This document shows positions 1-4,800 of a DNA stretch of 5,020 bases, in pieces. The notes beneath the pieces were generated by a model, which saw only the letters and a list, made by a program, of their open reading frames with translations, was not told the DNA's origin and did not search any database. The position numbers and the translations under genes were made by a program. Every line of letters starts with the position of its first letter. Positions within the stretch are counted from its first letter, which is position 1. This stretch comes from an uncultured Clostridiaceae bacterium (GTDB lineage Bacteria > Bacillota > Clostridia > Lachnospirales > Lachnospiraceae), in the NCBI GenBank assembly GCA_949841235.1, contig CATKZA010000159.1, positions 1 through 5,020 on the forward strand, in the 5' to 3' direction.

Positions 1-624
1 CTGGAAGTGGCCAGGCAGGTAAAGCAATTAGTGGATGATGGCATAGAAGTGGGGGTCGTGACGGGAGGCGGCAACTTCTGGCGGGGGCGCAGCAGTGAGA
101 ATATTGACCGCACCAAGGCAGACCAGATCGGAATGCTTGCCACGGTGATGAACTGCATTTACGTGTCTGAGATTTTTCGCAGCGTGGGAATTGGCACGGA
201 AGTGCTGACGCCCTTTGTCTGTGGTGCTATGACGAAGTTGTTTTCAAAGGATGCCGCGCTGGAAGCACTGTCCCAGGGAAAGGTGGTATTTTTTGCCGGC
301 GGCACGGGGCATCCCTATTTCTCTACGGATACGGGGGCAGTGCTTCGGGCCATTGAGATTGAGGCGGATGTGATTCTGTCCGGAAAGTCTATTGACGGCG
401 TGTACGATTCGGATCCGGCAATCAATCCTCAGGCGAAGAAGTATGATGAGATTGGCATTGATGATGTGATTGACCGGAGATTGGGCGTGATTGATTTGGC
501 ATCTGCGGTGCTGTGTGCGGAAAATCATATGCCGATGATGATATTTGGACTGAACGAGGGGGATAGCATTGTAAATACGGCAAAGGGAATTACCCGGGGA
601 ACTTTGGTGACCGCAGGGGAATGA
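1..624 (+). CDS. pyrH: UMP kinase (uridylate kinase), 3' part only
   Basis: Phosphorylates UMP to UDP with ATP in the cytoplasm, the step feeding all UTP and CTP synthesis. The bacterial enzyme belongs to the amino acid kinase family and is unrelated to eukaryotic UMP/CMP kinases. The reading frame is open from base 1, giving 207 residues. The family is usually about 230-240 residues, so roughly the first 30, with the N-terminal lysine-containing LKLSGE strand, lie upstream of the window. Visible family motifs are GVVTGGGNFWRG (about residues 18-29), DQIGMLATVMN, the AGGTGHPYFSTDT nucleotide-binding segment, IEIEADVIL and the VDGVYDSDP-type segment (here IDGVYDSDP). The GTG at base 7 is an internal codon, not the start. 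The stop at 622-624 is followed 32 bases later by frr, its usual partner, so the two are probably co-transcribed. Identification is by motif recognition. Confidence 0.96.
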   Translation: MEVARQVKQLVDDGIEVGVVTGGGNFWRGRSSENIDRTKADQIGMLATVMNCIYVSEIFRSVGIGTEVLTPFVCGAMTKLFSKDAALEALSQGKVVFFAGGTGHPYFSTDTGAVLRAIEIEADVILSGKSIDGVYDSDPAINPQAKKYDEIGIDDVIDRRLGVIDLASAVLCAENHMPMMIFGLNEGDSIVNTAKGITRGTLVTAGE

Positions 625-656
625 TTTCAAAATGATAGAAAGGTATGGGAAATAAA

Positions 657-1205
657 ATGGAATTAGATGCATATCAGGAGAAAATGAACAAATCGCTGGA
701 TAGCTTGGCGAATGAATACGCTACCATTCGGGCGGGGAGGGCCAACCCCCATGTGCTGGATAAGATTACGGTGGATTACTACGGACAGCCCACAAATTTG
801 CAGTCCGTGGCAAATATTTCTGTATCTGAGGCTCGCACCCTGGTGATTCAGCCTTGGGAGGCCAGCATGATCAAAGAAATTGAGAAGGCCATCCTGGTAT
901 CTGATTTGGGGCTGACGCCGAACAATGACGGGAAGGCGATTCGCTTGACATTCCCGGAACTGACGGAGGATCGGCGAAAGGAACTGGTAAAGGACATTAA
1001 GAAAAAGGGAGAGAATGCCAAGGTGGCTGTCAGGAATATCCGCAGGGATGCCAATGATGCCATGAAAAAGGAGCAGAAGACGGGTGAGATTTCTGAGGAC
1101 GAATTGAAGTCTGGCGAGGCGGACGTGCAGAAGCTGACGGACGAGTTCATCTCAAAGGTTGAACAGATGGTGGATGACAAGTCAAAGGAAATTATGACAG
1201 TGTAG
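657..1205 (+). CDS. frr: Ribosome recycling factor
   Basis: With EF-G, splits the post-termination ribosome so the subunits can be reused. The 182-residue product matches the usual length of about 185. Family segments are clear: YATIRAGRANPHVLDKI (about residues 21-37), the YYGQPTNLQSVANISV domain II segment, SDLGLTPNNDG, FPELTEDRRKEL and the near-universal VAVRNIRRDANDAMKK (about 123-138), followed by the charged C-terminal helix. Start choice: ATG at 645 would add four residues (MGNK), but the AGAAAGG at 637-643 then lies only one base from it. ATG at 657 has a weak GGGA 6 bases upstream, with AAAGG 13 bases upstream, and gives an N-terminus (MELDAYQEKM) of typical length, so 657 is preferred. 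It follows pyrH closely, and a terminator begins 13 bases after its stop. The function is certain; the exact start is less so. Confidence 0.96.
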   Translation: MELDAYQEKMNKSLDSLANEYATIRAGRANPHVLDKITVDYYGQPTNLQSVANISVSEARTLVIQPWEASMIKEIEKAILVSDLGLTPNNDGKAIRLTFPELTEDRRKELVKDIKKKGENAKVAVRNIRRDANDAMKKEQKTGEISEDELKSGEADVQKLTDEFISKVEQMVDDKSKEIMTV

Positions 1206-1218
1206 CAGACTGGGTGGC

Positions 1219-1252
1219 AGAGGGATGGATCTTTTGGTCTGTCCCTTTTGTT
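1219..1252 (+). terminator. Rho-independent terminator after frr
   Basis: AGGGATGGATC (1221-1231) pairs with GGTCTGTCCCT (1236-1246) across a TTTT loop, giving an 11-pair stem with two G-T wobbles that can extend by about two more pairs. It is followed directly by TTTTGTT. The layout fits an intrinsic terminator reading on the + strand and would end the pyrH-frr transcript. The U-tract is interrupted by one G, so partial read-through into uppS is possible. Confidence 0.75.
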
Positions 1253-1382
1253 CCCATATAGGAAATGCTCATAACGTAACGCAACACCAACCAAGAATTT
1301 GCAACTACATTTATGCTGTGGCAAATATCTTGCAAGGGAACACGCTGGGTAGGTACTAAGGTGAGGAAATGAGGAGAATCAA
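1253..1382 (+). other. frr-uppS intergenic region with uppS leader
   Basis: This 130-base stretch holds the uppS ribosome binding site, GAGGAG at 1371-1376, six bases before the ATG at 1383. It also has a 6-pair inverted repeat, ATTTGC (1297-1302) with GCAAAT (1321-1326), and the palindrome CTTGCAAG at 1329-1336. Because a terminator lies just upstream, a promoter for uppS is expected here. The best candidate is TTGCAA at 1299-1304, but the bases 17-18 further on match the -10 consensus poorly, so no promoter is called. No small gene with a ribosome binding site was seen. Confidence 0.5.
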
Positions 1383-2096
1383 ATGGCTGATGAAAATAGA
1401 GGGATTCCGCGGCATGTTGCCATCATTCTGGATGGAAACGGAAGGTGGGCGAAGAAGCGTTTTCTGCCTAGAAATGCCGGGCATGCGGCGGGGAGCAAGA
1501 ATGTGGAGAAAATCTGCAAGGCGGCCTGGGAGATGGGCATCGAGTATGTGACCATGTATGCCTTCTCCACAGAGAACTGGTCCAGGCCGAAGGGGGAAGT
1601 GGATGCGCTGATGAAGCTGCTGCACCAGTATCTGTCGGACTGCTTAAAGACCAGTAAGAAAAACAACATGCAGGTGCGGGTGATCGGGGATATCAGCCGG
1701 CTGGAGCCGGATTTGCAAGATCGCATTCGGGAACTGGAGGAGTTTTCGGCGCAGAATACGGGATTGCATTTTCAGGTGGCCTTGAACTATGGCAGCCGGG
1801 ACGAGATGCGCCGGGGGATGCAGCATCTGGCCAGGGATGTGGGAGAGGGACGCCTGTCCCCGGAGGAGATTACCGAGGATGTGATTAGCGGATATCTGGA
1901 CACCCGGGGCATTCCGGATCCGGATTTGATGATTCGCACCAGCGGGGAAAAACGGCTGTCGAATTACCTGCTTTGGCAGATGGCCTACACGGAGTTCTAT
2001 TTCACGGATGTGCTGTGGCCGGATTTTGACGCGGGGGAATTGGAGCGGGCGGTGGCCTTCTATCAGGGAAGGGATCGCCGGTTTGGCGGTGTTTAA
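1383..2096 (+). CDS. uppS: Undecaprenyl diphosphate synthase (isoprenyl transferase)
   Basis: Cis-prenyltransferase that condenses isopentenyl diphosphate units onto farnesyl diphosphate to make the C55 carrier lipid precursor for peptidoglycan and other envelope polymers. It acts at the cytoplasmic face of the membrane. At 237 residues it has normal length. Visible motifs: HVAIILDGNGRWA (11-23) with Asp17 as the Mg-diphosphate binding aspartate, His34 in RNAGHAAG, FSTENW (61-66), and the C-terminal RTSGEKRLSNYLLWQ (185-199), whose arginines bind the IPP diphosphate, followed by AYTEFYF with Glu204. All expected active-site residues are present. The start is supported by GAGGAG six bases upstream. 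It begins 131 bases after the frr terminator, so it probably heads a separate transcript with cdsA and dxr. No terminator with a U-tract separates it from cdsA. Confidence 0.97.
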   Translation: MADENRGIPRHVAIILDGNGRWAKKRFLPRNAGHAAGSKNVEKICKAAWEMGIEYVTMYAFSTENWSRPKGEVDALMKLLHQYLSDCLKTSKKNNMQVRVIGDISRLEPDLQDRIRELEEFSAQNTGLHFQVALNYGSRDEMRRGMQHLARDVGEGRLSPEEITEDVISGYLDTRGIPDPDLMIRTSGEKRLSNYLLWQMAYTEFYFTDVLWPDFDAGELERAVAFYQGRDRRFGGV

Positions 2097-2097
2097 A

Positions 2098-2222
2098 GTG
2101 TGACTAAAATCGCGAGAGCGGCAGCGGCAAGCGTGCTTGCCAGCTGACATTTGAGCGATGAACATCATGAGCAAGAAGCGAAGCGAATTGCGAATGTGCG
2201 CCTGCGAAGCAGGCGGTCACAC
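2098..2222. repeat. 125-base element bounded by GTGTGAC/GTCACAC inverted repeats
   Basis: GTGTGAC at 2098-2104 is the exact reverse complement of GTCACAC at 2216-2222. The element begins one base after the uppS stop codon. Inside are CAGC-GGCAAGC (2122-2132) pairing with GCTTGCC-A-GCTG (2135-2146), 11 pairs with one bulged A, and CGCCTGC-GAA-GCAGGCG (2199-2215), which closes right against the right-hand arm. A CGC-GAGA-GCG mini-hairpin sits at 2111-2120. The arms could be terminal repeats of a small non-autonomous element or the closing stem of one folded RNA. No target-site duplication was recognised. Confidence 0.5.
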
Positions 2223-2244
2223 GTAGGTAATCATGTATTGTTTG

Positions 2245-2261
2245 TGCCTGCGATGCAGGCA
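2245..2261 (+). repeat. Perfect 7-pair hairpin
   Basis: TGCCTGC, loop GAT, GCAGGCA. Its stem core (GCCTGC/GCAGGC) is the same as in the hairpin at 2199-2215, with the loop GAA changed to GAT, so the two look like related units. It follows the ATTGTTTGTGCC sequence that recurs before dxr. Confidence 0.65.
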
Positions 2262-2270
2262 TGTTCGGAA

Positions 2271-2295
2271 GTATGAAAATCAAAGATTTTCATAC
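2271..2295 (+). repeat. Perfect 11-pair hairpin
   Basis: GTATGAAAATC (2271-2281), loop AAA, GATTTTCATAC (2285-2295). This is the longest uninterrupted stem in the spacer. CGCAAG follows rather than a T-run, so it is not a standard terminator on either strand. A diverged counterpart lies at 3348-3368. Confidence 0.75.
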
Positions 2296-2300
2296 GCAAG

Positions 2301-2322
2301 TTTGTGTTGCAAGCAACCCAAA
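2301..2322 (+). repeat. Imperfect 9-pair hairpin
   Basis: TTTG-T-GTTGC, loop AA, GCAAC-C-CAAA: four and five pairs separated by one T/C mismatch. It lies directly after the 11-pair stem at 2271-2295. A 2-base loop is too tight in RNA, so the innermost pair would probably open. Confidence 0.5.
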
Positions 2323-2330
2323 CATTGACC

Positions 2331-2359
2331 CATTAGCCGCTTCCGCTGGTCGCGGCATG
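2331..2359 (+). repeat. Hairpin just upstream of the cdsA ribosome binding site
   Basis: GCCGC (2336-2340) pairs with GCGGC (2352-2356) across an 11-base loop, and CAT/ATG can extend the base of the stem past a TA bulge. It ends 11 bases before the cdsA GGAG box, so it may lie in the same transcript without covering the ribosome binding site. Confidence 0.45.
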
Positions 2360-2381
2360 AGGGCAAGGATGGAGAATAGAG

Positions 2382-3221
2382 ATGTTTCGTACGAGATTAT
2401 TGAGTGGAATTGTTCTGATGGCGATTGCCATTGCTTCTTTAGTTTATGGTGGGTATGTGCTTTTCGGTCTCATTATGGTGATTTCCGTGATTGGATTGTT
2501 TGAACTGTACCGCACGGTAAAGATGGAGAAATCCCTGCCCGCAGTGGCAGGCTATCTGTCCAGCATCGTGCTGGATATCCTCTTGCTGAACAGGGCCAGC
2601 CTGCTCACGGATACCACGGAAAATGCTATCCGATTTGCCAAGTACCACGAGTATATTATTCTGTGGCTTGTATTCACGCTGATCGTCTTTATGGCAATGT
2701 ATGTCATAGCCTATCCCAAATACCATGCTAACCAGATCACCATGCTGGTCTTTGGGCTGAGTTATGTGACAGTGATGCTTTCCTTTGTGTTCCGCCTCCG
2801 CTATGTGGAGAATGGCATCCTCTATGTGTGGCTGATCTTTATCGGCGCATGGGGGTCCGATACTTGCGCCTACTGCGCAGGAAAGCTTCTGGGAAAGCAT
2901 AAGATGCCCTCGGAGCTCAGTCCGAATAAAACCATTGAGGGATGTGTGGGCGGCGTGATTGGCGCGGCGTTGATTGGGTTTCTTTTCGCCCTTGCATTTT
3001 TCAAGGATACAGATTACTGGTGGCAGTTTGCCGTAATCGGCGGCGTATCGTCAGTGATTTCCCAGATTGGGGATTTGGCCGCATCTGCCATCAAGAGAAA
3101 CCATGATATCAAGGATTACGGGAAATTGATTCCCGGCCATGGCGGGATACTGGATCGATTTGACAGCATCATCTTTATTGCGCCCATTGTGTATTATTTT
3201 GTGATTTTCTTTGGGATATAA
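2382..3221 (+). CDS. cdsA: Phosphatidate cytidylyltransferase (CDP-diacylglycerol synthase)
   Basis: Integral membrane enzyme that converts phosphatidic acid and CTP to CDP-diacylglycerol, the precursor of the major phospholipids. At 279 residues it has normal length. Hydrophobic segments lie near residues 6-24, 26-43, 52-70, 91-110, 118-138, 146-165, 188-207, 214-235 and 262-278. Conserved features are WGSDTCAY (157-164), SPNKTIEG (180-187) and the family signature near the C-terminus: SAIKRNHDIKDYGKLIPGHG begins at residue 235 and runs into GILDRFD (to 261), with Lys238/Arg239, Lys244/Asp245, His253 and Asp258. The start is set by GGAG seven bases before the ATG at 2382. An overlapping frame open from 2261 has no ribosome binding site and is not the gene. 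It sits between uppS and dxr in the usual order, but with unusually long structured spacers on both sides. Confidence 0.97.
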   Translation: MFRTRLLSGIVLMAIAIASLVYGGYVLFGLIMVISVIGLFELYRTVKMEKSLPAVAGYLSSIVLDILLLNRASLLTDTTENAIRFAKYHEYIILWLVFTLIVFMAMYVIAYPKYHANQITMLVFGLSYVTVMLSFVFRLRYVENGILYVWLIFIGAWGSDTCAYCAGKLLGKHKMPSELSPNKTIEGCVGGVIGAALIGFLFALAFFKDTDYWWQFAVIGGVSSVISQIGDLAASAIKRNHDIKDYGKLIPGHGGILDRFDSIIFIAPIVYYFVIFFGI

Positions 3222-3222
3222 A

Positions 3223-3281
3223 AGGAATGAAGATTCACTAAGGCGGTAAAAGACACCGCTAAGTGAATCTAAGTCATTCCT
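3223..3281 (+). repeat. Long nested hairpin immediately after cdsA
   Basis: Three stacked stems start two bases after the cdsA stop. The outer stem is AGGAATGA (3223-3230) with TCATTCCT (3274-3281). The middle is AGATTCACT (3231-3239) with AGTGAATCT (3262-3270). The inner is GCGGT (3243-3247) with ACCGC (3255-3259) around an AAAAGAC loop. That is 22 Watson-Crick pairs, interrupted only by a 3-base bulge and a small internal loop. No T-run follows, so it is not a classical terminator. A role in protecting or processing the mRNA 3' end of cdsA is possible but inferred. Confidence 0.75.
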
Positions 3282-3283
3282 AT

Positions 3284-3308
3284 GAAGAACGCAAAGACAG
3301 CGTTCTTC
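3284..3308 (+). repeat. Perfect 9-pair hairpin
   Basis: GAAGAACGC (3284-3292), loop AAAGACA, GCGTTCTTC (3300-3308). It begins two bases after the preceding long hairpin, so the two could stack. The trailing TCACGG gives no U-tract. Its purine-rich AAAGACA loop resembles the AAAAGAC loop of the upstream hairpin. Confidence 0.7.
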
Positions 3309-3314
3309 TCACGG

Positions 3315-3369
3315 ATTGTTTGTGCCGCTCGTGGCGTATGACTGCAAGTGTGAAAGTAGTCTTCTTACG
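3315..3369 (+). repeat. Diverged second copy of the uppS-cdsA spacer module
   Basis: ATTGTTTGTGCC (3315-3326) is identical to 2237-2248. In both places it is followed by a short GC-rich imperfect palindrome, then ATG, exactly five bases, and AAGTRTGAAARW. Here GTGTGAAAG (3348-3356) can pair imperfectly with CTTCTTAC (3361-3368), mirroring the perfect stem at 2271-2295. By eye about 29 of 45 positions match with a single one-base gap. The shared spacing argues for common origin rather than chance. Confidence 0.6.
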
Positions 3370-3379
3370 ATTGGGCAGG

Positions 3380-3397
3380 GCTGGCAGTTTTGCCAGC
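3380..3397 (+). repeat. Perfect 7-pair hairpin before the dxr ribosome binding site
   Basis: GCTGGCA, loop GTTT, TGCCAGC. It ends seven bases before the dxr GGAG box at 3405-3408. There is no T-run. Its position allows an effect on dxr translation initiation or on mRNA 5'-end stability, but nothing in the sequence proves this. Confidence 0.6.
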
Positions 3398-3414
3398 AGA
3401 GAATGGAGTGGAGA

Positions 3415-4572
3415 ATGAGGAAAAATATTATGTTGCTGGGGGCTACCGGCTCCATTGGAACCCAGACGCTGGAGGTGGTGCGGGCCAATCCGGAGATGCG
3501 GGTGGTGTCCCTGGCTGCCAGGAAAAACATTGATCTTCTGGAGAGGCAGGCGAGGGAATTCCTGCCGAAACTGGTTTGCGTCTATCTGGAGGAGAAGGCC
3601 ATGGAGCTTAGAAAGCGTCTGTCCGACCTGCCTTCCGTGGAGGTGGTCAGCGGCATGGAGGGCATGATTGCCTGCGCTACCATGGATGAGGGGGACGTGG
3701 CAGTGGCTTCCGTGGTGGGGATGATTGGGATTCTCCCGGTGATTGAGGCGATCAAGGCGGGGAAGGATATCGCCTTTGCCAATAAGGAGACGCTGGTCAC
3801 TGCGGGACATATCATCATGCCTCTGGTGAGGGAGAAGGGCGTGAACTTCCTGCCGGTGGACAGCGAGCATGCTGCGATATTTATGTGCCTGAATGGAGAA
3901 CATAGCAGCGAGGTGGAAAAGATTCTCCTCACGGCTTCCGGGGGACCCTTCCGTGGAAAGACCAGAGAGCAGCTGGGGGATGTGACGGTGGAAGATGCCC
4001 TGAATCATCCTAATTGGACTATGGGAAAGAAGATTACCATTGACTCCTCCACCATGGTGAATAAGGGGCTGGAGGTGATGGAGGCCAGATGGCTCTTCGA
4101 TGTGGAACTAGACAAGATTCAGGTGGTGCTGCAGCCCCAGAGCATCATTCACTCCATGGTGGAATACCGGGACGGGGCGGTGATGGCTCAACTGGGTACG
4201 CCGGATATGCGGCTGCCCATCCAGTATGCCCTGTGCTATCCCGAGCGGCGGCAGCGCATGGGAGAACCTTTGGATTTCACCAAGTTGTCGGCGATTACCT
4301 TTGAGATGCCGGATCCGGATACTTTCCGGGGATTGTCCCTGGCCTACGAGGCGGGAAGGATCGGGGGGAGCATGCCCACGGTGTTCAATGCCGCTAATGA
4401 GAAGGCGGTGGAACTTTTTCTGGAGAGGAAGATCGGATACCTGGTCATGGCGGAAATCCTGGAGAATGCCATGGAACACCATGATCTGGTGAGGCATCCC
4501 TCCTTGGAGGATATCCTTGCGGTGGAGCGGGATACCCGGGAATATGTTGACAAAAGTTATAAGAATTTCTAA
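3415..4572 (+). CDS. dxr: 1-deoxy-D-xylulose 5-phosphate reductoisomerase
   Basis: Cytoplasmic NADPH- and divalent-metal-dependent enzyme that rearranges and reduces DXP to 2-C-methyl-D-erythritol 4-phosphate. This is the committed step of the MEP isoprenoid pathway and the fosmidomycin target. The 385-residue product has usual length. Visible features: Rossmann motif GATGSIGTQTLE (9-20), AFANKETLVTAG (120-131), the metal ligands in VDSEHAAIF (Asp149, Glu151), TASGGPF (173-179) with Ser175, and HPNWTMGKKITIDSSTMVNKGLE (198-220) with His198, Asn216, Lys217 and Glu220. The catalytic set is complete. The frame is open upstream to 3316, but ATG 3415 is chosen because GGAG (3405-3408) sits six bases before it and it places the NADPH motif at the normal distance; ATG 3403 would add MEWR. 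The product feeds the IPP used by the neighbouring UppS. Confidence 0.97.
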   Translation: MRKNIMLLGATGSIGTQTLEVVRANPEMRVVSLAARKNIDLLERQAREFLPKLVCVYLEEKAMELRKRLSDLPSVEVVSGMEGMIACATMDEGDVAVASVVGMIGILPVIEAIKAGKDIAFANKETLVTAGHIIMPLVREKGVNFLPVDSEHAAIFMCLNGEHSSEVEKILLTASGGPFRGKTREQLGDVTVEDALNHPNWTMGKKITIDSSTMVNKGLEVMEARWLFDVELDKIQVVLQPQSIIHSMVEYRDGAVMAQLGTPDMRLPIQYALCYPERRQRMGEPLDFTKLSAITFEMPDPDTFRGLSLAYEAGRIGGSMPTVFNAANEKAVELFLERKIGYLVMAEILENAMEHHDLVRHPSLEDILAVERDTREYVDKSYKNF

Positions 4573-4709
4573 GAAAACGTTCAGAAATAATCTCATTCCC
4601 ATTCCGAGAATGTTTATGCTGTGAACAATATAAGAACTTTAGTTATCTTGAATTAGCATGATTTTTCGGAATAAAAATATAACTATGGGAATGGGCAGTT
4701 GGATTATCA

Positions 4710-4737
4710 TTGAGAATAAAAATGGCATCAATATGAT
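4710..4737 (+). promoter_or_regulatory. Predicted sigma-A-type promoter for rseP
   Basis: TTGAGA (4710-4715, 5 of 6 to the -35 consensus), a 16-base spacer, and TATGAT (4732-4737, 5 of 6 to the -10 consensus). Transcription would begin near 4744, giving a leader of about 56 bases. The setting in an AT-rich gap directly before rseP supports it. A weaker alternative is TTGAAT at 4648-4653 with an AATAAA-like -10 near 4670. Confidence 0.55.
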
Positions 4738-4770
4738 AGGATGGTAGAACGACGAATATCTATTGATGCC
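4724..4770. promoter_or_regulatory. 10-pair inverted repeat overlapping the rseP promoter -10 region
   Basis: GGCATCAATA (4724-4733) is the exact reverse complement of TATTGATGCC (4761-4770). After a one-base bulge, GATA (4735-4738) pairs with TATC (4757-4760), giving 14 pairs around an 18-base loop. The left arm covers the promoter spacer and start of the -10 box, and the right arm falls about 17 bases after the predicted start of transcription. That is compatible with a two-site operator, or with an RNA stem in read-through transcripts from dxr. Neither is proven. Confidence 0.5.
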
Positions 4771-4787
4771 CAATATCAAGATATGGA
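4771..4787 (+). repeat. Short hairpin in the rseP leader
   Basis: CCAATATC (4770-4777) with GATATGG (4780-4786) forms seven pairs around an AA loop if one A is bulged; the first C is shared with the end of the preceding inverted repeat. It lies just upstream of the GAGG ribosome binding site at 4791-4794. The tight loop makes it only marginally stable in RNA. Confidence 0.35.
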
Positions 4788-4800
4788 ATTGAGGTAGTTT

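Larger units (their letters stand above)
2097..2381 (+). repeat. Hairpin-array spacer between uppS and cdsA
   Basis: A 285-base non-coding gap packed with consecutive inverted repeats: 2122-2146, 2199-2215, 2245-2261, 2271-2295, 2301-2322 and 2331-2359, most of them perfect over 7-11 pairs. None is followed by a run of T, so they do not look like intrinsic terminators, and transcription through to cdsA is likely. The last 17 bases hold the cdsA ribosome binding site, with GGAG at 2371-2374 seven bases before the ATG. The density and tidy stems suggest a mosaic of dispersed intergenic repeat elements. That is inferred from structure only; copies elsewhere in the genome cannot be checked here. 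Confidence 0.7.
4573..4800 (+). other. AT-rich dxr-rseP intergenic region with nested inverted repeats
   Basis: This 228-base gap is clearly more AT-rich than the genes around it. CATTCCCAT (4594-4602) is complementary to ATGGGAATG (4685-4693). Within that span CATTC-CGA-GAATG (4600-4612) and TAGTTAT (4640-4646)/ATAACTA (4679-4685) form further stems, so a read-through transcript could fold as a three-way junction. A second inverted repeat at 4724-4770 and a promoter candidate follow. No strong terminator after dxr and no small ORF with a ribosome binding site were found. A 29-codon frame at 4658-4747 lacks any Shine-Dalgarno sequence. Confidence 0.6.

Noticed and set aside
2158..2226. A 22-codon frame inside the repeat element after uppS, starting ATGAACATC and ending TAG.
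   Set aside because: It has no Shine-Dalgarno sequence, lies across hairpin arms and has no recognisable similarity. It is most likely an accidental frame in structured repeat DNA.
2271..2295. The 11-pair stem considered as a rho-independent terminator after uppS.
   Set aside because: The stem is AT-rich and CGCAAG, not a T-run, follows on the + strand. The minus strand has no T-run after it either.
2261..2503. An 80-codon frame overlapping the cdsA start.
   Set aside because: It begins inside a hairpin with no ribosome binding site and overlaps the certain cdsA frame, so it is a shadow.
1914..4321. CCGGATCCGGAT repeated at about 1915 and 4310.
   Set aside because: Both are inside coding sequence and encode Pro-Asp-Pro-Asp in uppS and dxr. 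Codon choice and the proteins explain the match.
4701..4719. Fur-box-like sequence around TTATCATTGAGAATAA.
   Set aside because: Only the outer TTAT/ATAA bases are symmetrical and the inner half-sites do not match, so AT-rich chance resemblance is more likely.
4658..4747. A 29-codon + strand frame in the dxr-rseP gap, a possible leader peptide.
   Set aside because: It has no Shine-Dalgarno sequence and starts upstream of the best promoter. No run of regulatory codons suggests attenuation.
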